A stretch of 64,000 nt of DNA. Origin: Psoroptes ovis (taxonomy: Eukaryota > Arthropoda > Arachnida > Sarcoptiformes > Psoroptidae). The stretch lies in the NCBI GenBank assembly GCA_002943765.1, contig PQWQ01000028.1, positions 62,001 through 126,000 of the forward strand, written 5' to 3'. Positions 15,001 to 24,385 of this stretch are shown piece after piece. The first letter of the stretch is position 1. Each line of letters begins with the position of its first letter. Below the pieces are notes generated by a model. That model had not been told where the DNA came from. It saw nothing but the letters and a program-made list of their open reading frames with translations, and searched no databases. The position numbers were made by a program, and so were the translations under genes.

Positions 15001-17088
15001 ATTATTACTATTATTATCATAGATGCAGGGCTATAAGTGATGATGGTGATGACAACATATTGACAATGACGATCAACGATGCGAAGTGATACAGTGATGA
15101 TGCTGCTGCCATATTCAATGTTTTGAGATGTTTTTCAAAGATATTTTTTGAGATATTTTTATCTCTATGAAAATGTCCTGTAGAATGAATGAACCAAGTG
15201 AAATATGAATGAAATGAAGTAAAAGTAAATGGAAGTATAAATGGAATGAATGAACATGTATGAATGAAAATGAATTATTTCAAAAAGCAAAAATTGCCTC
15301 GAGCGATTGATATTTTGATTAATATCGAATGAAATTCTGGAATTCTTTTAAATTTCTGGAAATTTTACGGAGAAACTCATTGATTCTACTGAAGAATTTC
15401 TTGAAAATTTTTTCTTTCGTCGATTGTGATCGACATACATTTTCATTTAGGAAATTTTTAAAATTTTTCAAATTTAAAGAATTTCAAAGAAATTCTTTTG
15501 AAATAATACACTTTCCAATCATTATTATTATTATTATTTGCTTGTTTGTTCATAAATAACTGATTTCAACTGAAATGATCATTGAAACAAATTATTCGTA
15601 CGTTCACTTGTAAATTTGGACATTTGAGCCATTGTTTAGTAGTAATAGCATCAACTGCAGCAACAACAATAATCAAAATAATGAAATGACTATTTTAGAA
15701 ACCATTAAACTGAACTGGTAAAACACACACAAGATTGGAAAAAATACAAACAATTAATTTTCAAATTAGACGAAAATTGAAGAAAAATCGAAATTGAATA
15801 AATTAATATTGATTCGATATCAATATACGTCAATACACAACGCAAATAACAAGCGAAAAAGTCGATGAACTGCGAGTATTTTCATTTCATGTTATTTTCA
15901 ATTCGTATTTACATTCGTATTTGAATAATAAATCTAATGCCGAATAATACACGAAATAACACGAAGTAATGTTTTCAATGTGTGTGTGTGTGCACAAACA
16001 CATTGGAAATTCAATCAGAGAGAAAATACTTTAAGAAAACAAATACGATTTGGATTTGATGAAAACAAAAATTAAGCAAGTTGACTTAAGTAAAAGTTAT
16101 TTTTAAATAAAAAAAAATTCAAAAAACAAACAAAAACAAATATCAAATCACTTTTGAAATAGGTTTTTGAATGATTTAAAATCGTATAACAAAGAAGAAC
16201 AAAAGAAAATAAAGAACACACATAATAACGCCATTCAAATACTCAATTCAAAGGCAACTAAGAGGCGATTCGCAAATGTGTTTGATAATTTTAATTCTTG
16301 AAAATTCTTAAAGAAAATTTCATAATAAAAACATCTTCATATTCAAAATAGAAAAAAGAGATAATATCTTAAAGAACAATCTTGAACTTTGTTCAAGACA
16401 AATTCCAAAACGAAAACAATTCTTAAAGTCAAGAATTATTCGAAGAATTTAATTTTCTTTGACAAAGTATTTAATTCCGGAAAAGAGAAATTCTTGGCAA
16501 AATTTGTCAAAGAATTCAAATAATACAAAATTCAAATTCAAAATTTAAAGTAAAATTTTAAAAAAGTTAAAATTTGATTTGTCAAAACACACATGTCCAT
16601 ATGGAAAACATTTTCATAAAATGTTTTTCAAAACATTTTCCATGTTGAAATCATGAATTCAAAATAACAATAATGATAATAAATACAATAAATGTCTTTA
16701 TTTATTGTATTTATTCACTCATTCACTCATTCATTTTTCATTTTATTTTGACAAATTTCAAATTCAATTTGTTAAAATGAATGAAAAAAATGTTTGAGCG
16801 AAATGTAAGGAAAATTCAAGAGAAATTTCAAGGAAAATACAAGAAAATTCAAGAATTTCACATAGAAAATCACAAGGAATAATCACATTTTGAACATGTT
16901 CTAACACTCTGAACATTTTTCACATTGAATACGCTTTGAAATTCTGAATTTGTCATGAATTTTCTAAGAATTTTCTCAAGAATTTCAAGGAGATTCAAAT
17001 AATTTCAAATGTACCAATTTCTTGGGAAAGAAAAATATTCTTTAGTGTTTAATGAAGACACACTGAAATGGTTGTCCATGACATGATA

Positions 17089-17123
<35 letters not shown>

Positions 17124-18357
17124 CGAATGACAAGCTGACATTTGTGATGGATTTTCTTTTTGTATTTTTTCAATTTTGTATTTCTTTGAATAATTGTCAT
17201 TCATTGAATGAAATTCATTGATTGAAATTCAAATTTGAAAATTCAATTTTGATTCACGTCTTCAAACATTTTGAATTATTATTCTATTGAAAGCTTAATA
17301 ATTCAATATAATCGATTGATAATTCAAAGAATAAAGAAGAATACTTTTAAATTCAAATCTAAATCAATCAATCAATCAATGGCTGTCATGATTGCTGTTT
17401 GAATGGAAAAATATTGTTTCAATCCAAAAACTGTGGAAAATTTCAAATTTAAAAACGAATGTAAAAGCTTTGTGAATCTCCTCTGCACATTCATTGAATG
17501 ATGATTATCACCATGGTAATCAATGAAATTGTCAGTTTATTATTTTTGTCATTCATTCATTCATTCGTCACCATCGTTTGGTGCACACAGAAAATTCATG
17601 TGTCCGGACAATTCAAAAATGAAATGAAGAAATAAAAACTGTTCAATTGTTGTTCATCGAAATCACGAAAAACCGAATCAAATCGACCAAAAAAAAATGA
17701 TGATGGTTACCATGGAATAACACAGAGGGAGATATAAATGAATGGTGTGAGACAATGATGATATAATCATATTTGTGAAAAATGAAATGATTATGAATTA
17801 TGAATTAGAGTTGAATTCACATGACAAGTGTAAATGAAAAATCTATTTGTTTGGTTGAAAAATAAACCACAATAATGAACACATTAGACGAGTGTTTGCA
17901 TAGATTGTTTCACACACATAAACAATCATAAATATATTGGTGATTATAAAATGAAAGGGTTAAACCCTTGAAAAGTTTCATGGGGAGATTATCAGGGATT
18001 CTTTTCGAAGAGGTCTTAGGCTTAAGATAGAATTTCAAAGAAAGCGAATGTCAAAGAAAAAGCAAATTTCAAAAAATGAAAAAACTTACTCTTATTGAAG
18101 GCAAATGAAGATTCCGTATTGATCAATAAAATGATCAAAATTAATGATAATAATAATTGTGATGAAAGGCTTAATGATTTCATTATTGATGTTATTCTAT
18201 TGTTGTTGTTATTTTTATTGGATTTAGATGATAATATTTTGTCATTGGACATTTTCATGTCATCGATGATGCCAATATCTTTATTATTATTATTATCATT
18301 GAAATTATTTTGATTAAAATTTAAAGAATGATATGATGATGATGATGATAATTTCAT
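331..18357 (-). CDS. CLSTN: Calsyntenin, 5' part (signal peptide and two cadherin repeats); gene continues past the left edge
   Basis: Calsyntenins are type I membrane proteins of the secretory pathway and synapse, with two N-terminal cadherin repeats followed by a LamG-like region. Exons, in order of transcription: 18357-18090, 1193-1092, 994-811, 695-331. Phases run 1, 1, 2, 1 and every junction is GT/AG. Exon 1 is Asn/Ser-rich and then has a classic hydrophobic leader ending TESSFA before FNK; Met59 (codon at 18183) would give a neater 31-residue signal peptide than Met1. Exons 2-4 follow the family closely: GYHAIVKENDRTV, then DVNEFAPIF between the repeats, then SEICKYEI and VAYDCG, ending at CTLGWKG, where the LamG region should start off-window. 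About 306 residues are present. The 16.9-kb first intron is exceptional beside the other introns here. The link from exon 1 to exon 2 rests on matching phase and on the NK...GYH spacing known from the family. A missed small exon in the intron cannot be excluded. Confidence 0.88.
3121..3134. repeat. Left target-site duplication of the LINE fragment
   Basis: ATTCATATTTAAAT lies directly before the LINE fragment and is repeated exactly at 3475-3488, directly after its ATC tail. Confidence 0.85.
3135..3474 (+). mobile_element. 5'-truncated non-LTR retrotransposon (LINE) 3' end, with target-site duplication
   Basis: The insert is visibly richer in G+C than its surroundings. In the + frame it reads as the end of a LINE ORF2: the RNase H-type signature GNDLADRFAK, then WNQRW, then FFPTVGSR and DRDLTRLLTGHG before the stop near 3399. 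This order is typical of I/Jockey/R1-like elements. It ends in an (ATC)n tail rather than poly(A). The 14-bp sequence ATTCATATTTAAAT flanks it at 3121-3134 and 3475-3488, which is a perfect target-site duplication. Only the last ~340 bp were inserted, so the copy was dead on arrival. It sits in the calsyntenin intron, antisense to that gene. Confidence 0.85.
3475..3488. repeat. Right target-site duplication of the LINE fragment
   Basis: Exact second copy of the 14-bp target sequence found at 3121-3134. Confidence 0.85.
4650..4727. mobile_element. Mariner-type MITE copy 1 (subfamily A, 78 bp)
   Basis: This is a short element with terminal inverted repeats: TTGGGTTGTCCTATAAGTTC on the left and the inverse of TTAGGTCGTCCCATAAGTTC on the right. 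It is flanked by TA on both sides, the target duplicated by Tc1/mariner transposases. It has no coding capacity. The arms also share the inner GAACTT/TTGCCGTTTT block, so the whole element can fold back. It pairs most closely with the copy at 55764. Confidence 0.85.
5309..5388. mobile_element. Mariner-type MITE copy 2 (subfamily B, 80 bp)
   Basis: Its terminal inverted repeats start TTTGGTTGTCCGGAAAG and, read inward from the other end, TTAGGTTGTCCAAAAAG. It is flanked by TA. The inner block GGTCGATTTTCAT and the ATTGATTAA centre match the copy at 20016, so it belongs to the second subfamily. Confidence 0.85.
5981..6072. repeat. (GT)46 microsatellite
   Basis: An uninterrupted GT dinucleotide tract of 92 bp, the longest perfect simple repeat in the window. 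It is in the calsyntenin intron; on the transcribed strand it is an AC tract. It is likely length-polymorphic. Confidence 0.97.
8251..8279. repeat. Perfect 14-bp-arm inverted repeat
   Basis: GATGATGATCATTG (8251-8264) and its exact inverse (8266-8279) are separated by one base. It is in the calsyntenin intron. The arms are partly simple-sequence, so chance slippage is a possible origin. Confidence 0.7.
8395..8422. repeat. Hairpin with 12-bp stem and 4-nt loop
   Basis: AATAATGCGACA (8395-8406), loop ATAA, then the exact inverse (8411-8422). The stem holds GCGAC, so it is not just AT slippage. It lies in the calsyntenin intron, with no known function. Confidence 0.7.
8589..8620. repeat. (CATT)n microsatellite
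   Basis: A run of CATT/ATTC tetranucleotides in the calsyntenin intron. Similar short tracts recur throughout the window, for example near 29220, 36740 and 51850. Confidence 0.85.
9028..9055. repeat. 28-bp perfect palindrome of (GAT)n/(ATC)n
   Basis: A GAT tract runs straight into its inverse ATC tract, making a 28-bp self-complementary block centred on GATC. Confidence 0.75.
13200..13261. repeat. Diverged dispersed repeat, copy 1
   Basis: It contains GAATGGTCATCTTTGA and then GTTACACG...ATCGATCAAAAACAA. The same two blocks, in the same order but at wider spacing, occur at 22000-22084. I do not recognise the family; the similarity is short and partial. Confidence 0.4.
13264..13287. repeat. 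(AAG)8 microsatellite
   Basis: An uninterrupted AAG tract in the calsyntenin intron. It directly follows the 13200-13261 dispersed-repeat copy. Confidence 0.9.
14293..14373. mobile_element. Mariner-type MITE copy 3 (subfamily B, 81 bp)
   Basis: It starts TTAGGTTATCCGATAAG and ends with the inverse of TCAGGTTGTCCGAAAAC, flanked by TA on each side. Inner TTGCCGATTTTC and the matching ATCGGCC block complete the fold-back. It is in the calsyntenin intron. Confidence 0.85.
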
Positions 18358-20015
18358 TGTTGAATTAAATCGGTTATTTGAAGACTGATTTTCAAACGAT
18401 TAATACAGTTGAAAGCTTACAATGTAAACAAACAAACCAACTAATCGAGTTAAATCTACATTAATAATCGGTAGATAATCAATGGATAATCGGGTTGAAA
18501 TCAAAACAAAAATCACATTCAAATTTTAAATTTTCAGTTGATGATGAAAATTGAATCTGATTCAAATCTGATTGAAAATATGTTCAAAAATTCAATCAAT
18601 AAATTCTATGTTTTTCAACGATGATGATGATGATTCATACATTCAATGATCACAAATTTACGATTATTTAAAATCATTGAACATTGATACGAATATTGAT
18701 ATGATGTGATATTATGGAGTAAAATATGGTTTTTTTTCTACTCACAAAGATTTGTGTTTTATGGATAAATAAACAAACAAACGAATGAAAATGTATTCAC
18801 AAAACAACGACGAAATTCACCGACGAACAATGACAATCTCGATGATGTCGACGATTTACGATGATGAACAAATTTGAAATGGCTGCACATAAAACAGTGT
18901 TGCCAAATGTTGTTGTTATCGTCGGTGATGGTAATGGTGGTGGTGGTGATGATGAATACCGATGATAATCATAATAAATGGAAATGATAAACAATAAATT
19001 GAGCAATGAAACTCGGGTAGAAAATGTTCACATATAAAAAACAAAAACTAAATCAAATCAAATTGGTTATATTGAATTGAATAAACATTGAATCATTTGA
19101 GTAGATTCACGTACCACTGATACAACAATTTGAAATAACAAAAACAAAGCAAACACACACACACACACTGATATATAACACAGGTCTTGAGTTTCAGGGT
19201 CCTAGGACCATGAGTCATGGTGATCTATTTCGATCTATTTTGGTCTATTTTTTGATAATCTATATACATTCAGACTTATCAAATATATTTCGAATGTTTA
19301 CATTTTTTTCGAAATGTAAAAAACATATATTTGAATTGATTGTACATGGCGAAAAATTCTCAATCAAAATATAGCAGGAGAGCCTATAGCCTTATAGAGA
19401 CTAATGAACATTCATTGAGAGAGATCTATACAAGGTCTGGTCTCTCTGTGTATATACAAAGCCGCGCATGTTCTTCATCCTATGTGAATCTGGTTTCTTT
19501 TTATAATTCTTCAATGTGTTGTATTACATTAATTTCTTCTATTTACTCGGTTGGTTTAGTTTGGTTTATTTATTTATTTATTCACAGCCACTTTCAATTG
19601 GTAATAAAAAAAAATAATGAAATATAAGCAGTAGTAAGCAGCAGCAGCATTGAATGCTTTGAATTGAGAATTGAGAATTGATGAGATTCGCATAAAATAT
19701 AATCGTTGAATACACACACACACACACACATGTATTGTGAATCATAAATAAAAGCATTAAATTACACATTTGAATTTTGCATTGAGCTGCATTGAATTTC
19801 AATGGAAAAAAAAAAAAAGAAAAATTTGAAAAAAAGTATTTTTTTTTTTGGCGTTTTTCATTATTATTCAAAGATTGAAGCAATGAATTGGATGAATGGT
19901 AAAAAAGTATAATAAATAAATGTAGAACACATGAAAAAACAAACAAATTTTTTCAAAGTAAAATAAATCCATTGAAAATTATTTATATATAGATGAATTA
20001 AAGTTTGAAAATGTA

Positions 20016-20096
20016 TTCAGGTTGTCCGAAAAGTTTTGGCCGATTTTCATCAACAACTCTATCGATTAATCGGCAAGAACTTTTCGGACAACCTAA
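20016..20096. mobile_element. Mariner-type MITE copy 4 (subfamily B, 81 bp)
   Basis: It starts TTCAGGTTGTCCGAAAAG and ends with the inverse of TTAGGTTGTCCGAAAAG, TA on both sides. The inverted arms extend through GCCGATT, roughly 27 bp each, leaving a short AT-rich centre. It is the best preserved subfamily-B copy. It lies upstream of calsyntenin exon 1. Confidence 0.88.
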
Positions 20097-20420
20097 TATT
20101 TAAAAAGACGCTGAATATTCAAAGAAGAAAAAGAAAATATTAAATGAAATATATATATAATGGAAAATGTAAGCAAAAAATATTTCATTTTGAATGTGAC
20201 GCATTCGCAATTAGTAGCAAACACATCGCTCATCATCATCATCATCATCAAAAGTGTAATAATTCATCGTTTGAAAAATGTGGAAGAAGAAATTTAAACT
20301 TGGAAATGATCTGAAAAAAAAACTTTTACTCATCGTGCAACCTTAACCAGTCGAAAACTTTTTCCCTGAAAAATTCTGTTAACCAAACTGCCTTCTCCTG
20401 ATTGAAAATGGCTTGAAAAT

Positions 20421-20439
20421 GCCCGAGCCTGGCTCGGGC
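20421..20439. repeat. GC-rich perfect inverted repeat (9-bp arms, 1-nt centre)
   Basis: GCCCGAGCC, then T, then GGCTCGGGC. It stands out in strongly AT-rich flanks. No family was recognised; it could be a protein-binding dyad or the remnant of an insertion. Confidence 0.65.
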
Positions 20440-20496
20440 TGAGCAAGATTTCAGCTAAAAAAAAACTTTTCTGCTCTCGAATTGAATCAATCTTGT

Positions 20497-20498
<2 letters not shown>

Positions 20499-20529
<31 letters not shown>
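20499..20529. repeat. (TG)n microsatellite
   Basis: An uninterrupted TG tract of about 31 bp. Confidence 0.93.
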
Positions 20530-20531
<2 letters not shown>

Positions 20532-21808
20532 AAGGTTTGGTCAAAGGATTAAAAACATCACACAAACAGTAAATTCAAATAATAGCATTGAATTCAATGA
20601 TAATTATTCTTGGCGTTTTGAATTTCATTCATTTAATTCAAAAAAAAAAAATGTGAATATTTATAATGGTAAATTTACCGAAAACAATTGTGAATTTCAC
20701 GAATTTCATTCAAATTCAATTCAATTCAATTTATCTCTTTTTGAACAAAAACAAATGAATGAGCAATATTTCAAATTTCAAATTACAAAAAAAAAAAAAA
20801 AAAAACTAAAAGAAATTCTCAAAATTCCTAAAAGCATTTGTGTGTGTGTTTGTCTGTGTGTATTTGACAGAATTTTTTCATGCAGAATATTTTTTTGAAT
20901 TTCACTTTTTGTCAAATTGAATTCTGGCTCAAGGAATAATTTTCAATGAATTCTCAATGTACATTTTCAATGTACATTTTTCAAATGGTTTATTATTCAA
21001 CGATGTTCATTTTCAATGTAATTCGATGTGCTTTAGTGTTTATTCAATGGATTCACCGTTTTCATGTGATATATTCGATGATGCTCATTCATCAATGGTC
21101 TGTTTACGATGGTTTTATTCATAATATGGTTTATTCATAATGGTGAATTCAATGTAAATTTCAATTCATTGAAATTTCTGATGGAATGATACAGCAAACA
21201 AACACGGTAACACTAAGCAAATATGAAAATATTGAAATCGAAAATCATTGAAGTTTGTTTTGGACGATTGGTGTTACTATTTGACCAAATATTTTTCTAT
21301 TTTATTGTTTCACTGGTCAAAAGCTGAAGAGAAAAATAATCTTCATAGAAAAATTCATTGATCAAAAGAGTAATTAATAAACAAAATATACGATGTTTTG
21401 ATGAGCGCAAATACATCCACAAATTCATTGTACATTCAATTTCAATGTGTTTCAATGTGAATTTTCAATGTATTTAAATGCATTTCAATGCAAATTTCAA
21501 TGCATTTTCATTCAATATGTTTCCATACATTTTCAATGGATTCCTACGCAATTTTTCCAAAGATAATCTTGAAGTTTTTCAGTTTTTCCATTCATTTTTA
21601 CAATTTTCAATTCTTCAAATCTTCAAGTTTTTGGCATTATTTTATTTTATTTTTTCTATTTCAGCCCCAATTTCGTTGATGATCGCCAAACCCATATATG
21701 AACAACAACAACAACACATTCAATTTATTATCTTTGATGTTATATATACGTACGTGTGCGTGCGTTGGTTGATGTGTGTCTGCATCTGTGTATGCATACG
21801 TGCGTCTG

Positions 21809-21976
21809 CTTGTCCAATGTTTATGGAGGATATTTCGAAGACTTTGGAGTTTTAGGAAAATGACAGGGAAAACTGCGCTAAACAGTTGGAACGTTGGAAA
21901 TATTCGGAGAAGGTGGAAGTTTCGGGAAAATGCATCGGCGGAACGAGGTTCGGCAACACGACTCGAATCGGTGTAA
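21809..21976 (+). pseudogene. Unidentified coding-like fragment with one in-frame stop
   Basis: This stretch is less AT-rich than its surroundings. One frame reads PMFMEDISKTLEF, a TAG stop, then CAKQLERWKYSEKV, SGKCIGGTRFGN and TTRIGVN before the stop at about 21974. The composition is balanced and free of homopolymers, unlike the random frames nearby. I do not recognise a family. It is followed at 22000 by a repeat also seen at 13200, which suggests a decayed mobile element. It could equally be a chance frame. Confidence 0.3.
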
Positions 21977-21999
21977 ATTGATGGTACTCGATGATCTTT

Positions 22000-22084
22000 G
22001 AATGGTCATCTTCGACAATGGTTTCTCTTAGATTTTCCTCAATGGCTTTGATGGTTACACCATCTAAAATCGATCAAAATCAAT
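22000..22084. repeat. Diverged dispersed repeat, copy 2
   Basis: It contains GAATGGTCATCTTCGA and, 3' of it, GGTTACACC...ATCGATCAAAATCAA, matching the order of blocks at 13200-13261. It directly follows the unidentified coding-like fragment. Confidence 0.4.
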
Positions 22085-22441
22085 GTTTGATGAATAATAA
22101 TAATAATAAATAAATAAATCATTATTTATCGGTGCTCTGCTCAAGCATTTGCACCCATTTGTAAATGATATTTAAAATGGTTAATCAAACAACATTAAAT
22201 GGGTTAAATCAAAATGAAATTGAATGGAAATAAGAATAAAATAAAGATCGGTTATGATTATGATTGGAATGATAATGATGATTGGAAAATAAATAAATCA
22301 AGTCAAAATAAATGAATTTTCAAATTGAATATCTTTTTTTTTTTTTTGATTTATTTGTAATCTTGAAATATTAAAATTATTAATATTCAAATTTTGTATT
22401 TTTGAATTTGTTTTTGTTTTTAGATTCATATTTAATGAATA

Positions 22442-23506
22442 TCAATGTTTAATGAATGAATTGTATTCTTCACGCGTCATTATAATACTGCTTGCGATTC
22501 GTATTATATTTGAACGTTTATTGATAAATTTTGCACGTATTCCATAAAGATTTCTATTTTTTATGCATTTATGACCATAAATACGTTGTTTATCTTGAAA
22601 TTCAAATATCATTTGATTCTTATAGCAACTAACTTGGGCGCCTTCGTTTACCATTTGACCTATCGAAATCCAATTGACTATTGAATCTTTTACCAAGTAA
22701 ACATCATTCAATTTTATCAATCGCCAACACGTTCCATCATGAACTTCAATCTCGACTGTTCCAATTGCTGAAGCCTTAGTAACATCGCCAAAAATTGTAT
22801 ATAATTCAACGTTAATCTCACGTTTGATTTCAGAAAAGTATTTTCTATCATTGATGATGTGCATAGTAGGATTACCAAAAGCAAATTCACAATAATCATA
22901 AAATTCATCGTCACTCAGTCTTGATTTTCTGGTATCATTATTATTATAGCCTGACATAGGACATTGTCTTTTAATGTGTCCCATTTTATGACACTTGTAA
23001 CATCGAATATTATTATTATTTTTTCTTTCATTTTCATCATTTTTATTGATTAAATCATTTCGATAATTCATTAGATCAGCATGTTCGATTATTAATTCTT
23101 CCAATGTATTAAATGTAACAGCTTTACCAGCTTTTCTCGGTCCAGAAATGCAACAAACAAGATCATCATATTCTTCGGGCAATAAATGGATGACTCTTGT
23201 AATTATTTCGTTGTCTGTAAGAACTTTACCATTTAATTTCAATTCACTCACGATAGATCTGATTGATGACAATGTTCCTTTAACATCATTGTCATTCCAT
23301 TTTAGAGTATAGAATTTCATCATCAATTTGTCTATTATTTCACTTGTTACTATTTGATGATGAAAATCTGTCAAATCGTCATGAATTTCGCTAGAATTGT
23401 TTTGCTGATCAATTGGATCATCTATCGAATTTTGTGATGGTGTTTTAGCCTCGGCTCTTTGTTTCGAATCATTTTTTGCATCTTGCGGAGAATTGCTTGA
23501 ATCCAT
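22442..23506 (-). CDS. Copia-like Gag protein with zinc knuckle and eroded protease-like tail; possible domesticated gene
   Basis: An intact single-exon ORF of 354 codons with a clear ATG. Residues ~45-150 fit the Ty1/copia Gag (UBN2) domain: a predicted helical run with ELKLNGKVLTDNE and HLLPEEYDDL. A CCHC zinc knuckle, CYKCHKMGHIKRQC, lies near residue 169. Residues ~205-320 resemble the copia aspartic protease and its linker (VEIEVHDG, LNDVYLVKD, WISIGQMVNEGAQVSC), but the catalytic DSG is absent; FGNPTMH stands where it should be. No integrase, reverse transcriptase or LTR pair was seen. Downstream are AATAAA (22355-22350) and an A14 run (22347-22334). Upstream, TTTTCAAGCAG just before ATG resembles a splice acceptor, so a non-coding 5' exon is possible. 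It is either a fossil Gag that happens to remain open, a polyadenylated retrocopy, or a captured Gag gene. Confidence 0.8.
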   Translation of the reverse strand: MDSSNSPQDAKNDSKQRAEAKTPSQNSIDDPIDQQNNSSEIHDDLTDFHHQIVTSEIIDKLMMKFYTLKWNDNDVKGTLSSIRSIVSELKLNGKVLTDNEIITRVIHLLPEEYDDLVCCISGPRKAGKAVTFNTLEELIIEHADLMNYRNDLINKNDENERKNNNNIRCYKCHKMGHIKRQCPMSGYNNNDTRKSRLSDDEFYDYCEFAFGNPTMHIINDRKYFSEIKREINVELYTIFGDVTKASAIGTVEIEVHDGTCWRLIKLNDVYLVKDSIVNWISIGQMVNEGAQVSCYKNQMIFEFQDKQRIYGHKCIKNRNLYGIRAKFINKRSNIIRIASSIIMTREEYNSFIKH

Positions 23507-23880
23507 AGTCTGCTTGAAAATTGCTTATTGATTGAATTCAAATAATAATGATGATGATGATGATGAAAATTAAACAATATTCAAAATTAAAACACTGTTT
23601 AACAGATTTACGTTCAAAAAAATATTGTTTATAAATTTTGTTGAATTATTTTTGTTTTAATTTAATTTAAATTATTAAATTTTTCAACCAATTTTGTGTT
23701 TTAAACGACAAAACAAAACAAAAACTTTAATCATTACTCGATACAATTTCTAATTTTTGATGAATAATGATGGTGGTGGTAGGAGAACAAAAAAAAAAAA
23801 AAAATCGAAAATATCGTTGAAAATCTTAGTCGAAAAGCAATGACCATAAACTTTATTCATTCGGCGGAGCTTATGCTCAC

Positions 23881-23940
23881 GTGCAAACGTCCGTCCACAT
23901 AAGACGTACGGAAGGTCAATTCATAAAGGACGTACGCGAG
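23881..23940. promoter_or_regulatory. CpG-containing block with repeated GACGTACG motif
   Basis: CATAAGACGTACGG and CATAAAGGACGTACGC occur about 28 bp apart, with ACGTCCGTCC and an E-box-like CACGTG (23879-23884) just before. It lies ~0.4 kb upstream of the Gag-like ORF. A promoter role is a guess based on position and composition only. Confidence 0.3.
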
Positions 23941-24335
23941 TTATTTATTCAATAGAAAATCGTTCGCCGAAAAAACGCCATGAATGGAAATGACACATTA
24001 TCGTTCATGTTCATCATCACCATCACCATCACCATCCATCCATCCATTTATTCATATTGACTTGTGTTTACACATGATGCACTGAAACATACACACACAC
24101 ACACACATTTATGTACATTGTTTATTTAAAAATTTGAATTTATTTTTTGTTTTTGATTTTTTATACTTTACCATTGACTGTAATAAATAAAATTTTCGTG
24201 TATTGGCGTGCAGTAAGATGATTCAGGTTAATTTTTCATTTTTTTTTTTTTTTTTTTTTTTGAAAAATGATTTTGTCATTTCACTGCTTACAGACGTGTT
24301 TATACGTTTTTTAATTTTGTTTTAAGCATAACTGT

Positions 24336-24385
24336 TGACGTAGTACTACGTCATAGATATGATTGAGTGAACAATACTGCCGGCG
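24336..24385. repeat. 18-bp TGACGT palindrome, copy 1 of a two-copy module
   Basis: TGACGTAGTACTACGTCA (24336-24353) is perfectly self-complementary and carries two outward CRE/AP-1-like TGACGT half-sites. CCGGCG follows at 24380. The same arrangement, ACGTAGTAGTACGTCA then CCGGCG at nearly the same distance, recurs at 51511-51557. Confidence 0.5.

Larger units (their letters stand above)
1194..18089 (-). other. Giant first intron of calsyntenin
   Basis: This 16.9-kb stretch lies between exon 1 and exon 2 of calsyntenin. I found no conserved coding exon in it on either strand; the short reading frames are AT-rich, low-complexity or contain simple repeats. It holds a LINE fragment (3135-3474), three mariner-type MITEs (4650, 5309, 14293), a (GT)46 tract (5981-6072), several hairpins between 8250 and 9060, an AAG tract near 13264 and one copy of a faint dispersed repeat (13200-13261). 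Whether it also holds enhancers or small RNA genes cannot be told from sequence alone. Confidence 0.75.
18358..22441. other. Intergenic region between calsyntenin and the Gag-like gene
   Basis: About 4.1 kb with no gene I can support. It holds the calsyntenin upstream region, a 12-bp palindrome GGTCCTAGGACC (19198-19209), a MITE (20016), a GC palindrome (20421), a GT tract (20499-20529), a coding-looking but unidentified stretch (21809-21976) and dispersed-repeat copy 2 (22000). The rest is AT-rich and low-complexity. Confidence 0.7.

Noticed and set aside
18095..18313. Plus-strand frame over calsyntenin exon 1
   Set aside because: It is the antisense shadow of the signal-peptide exon; hydrophobicity comes from the complement of Asn-rich codons.
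19340..19627. 95-residue frame with mixed composition
   Set aside because: No motif, no homologue recognised, and it ends in CATT/TTTA repeats. Probably chance.
20482..20898. 138-residue plus-strand frame starting in the TG tract
   Set aside because: Its N-terminus is the microsatellite, the rest is Asn/Phe/Lys-rich AT sequence with homopolymers, and there is no recognisable domain.
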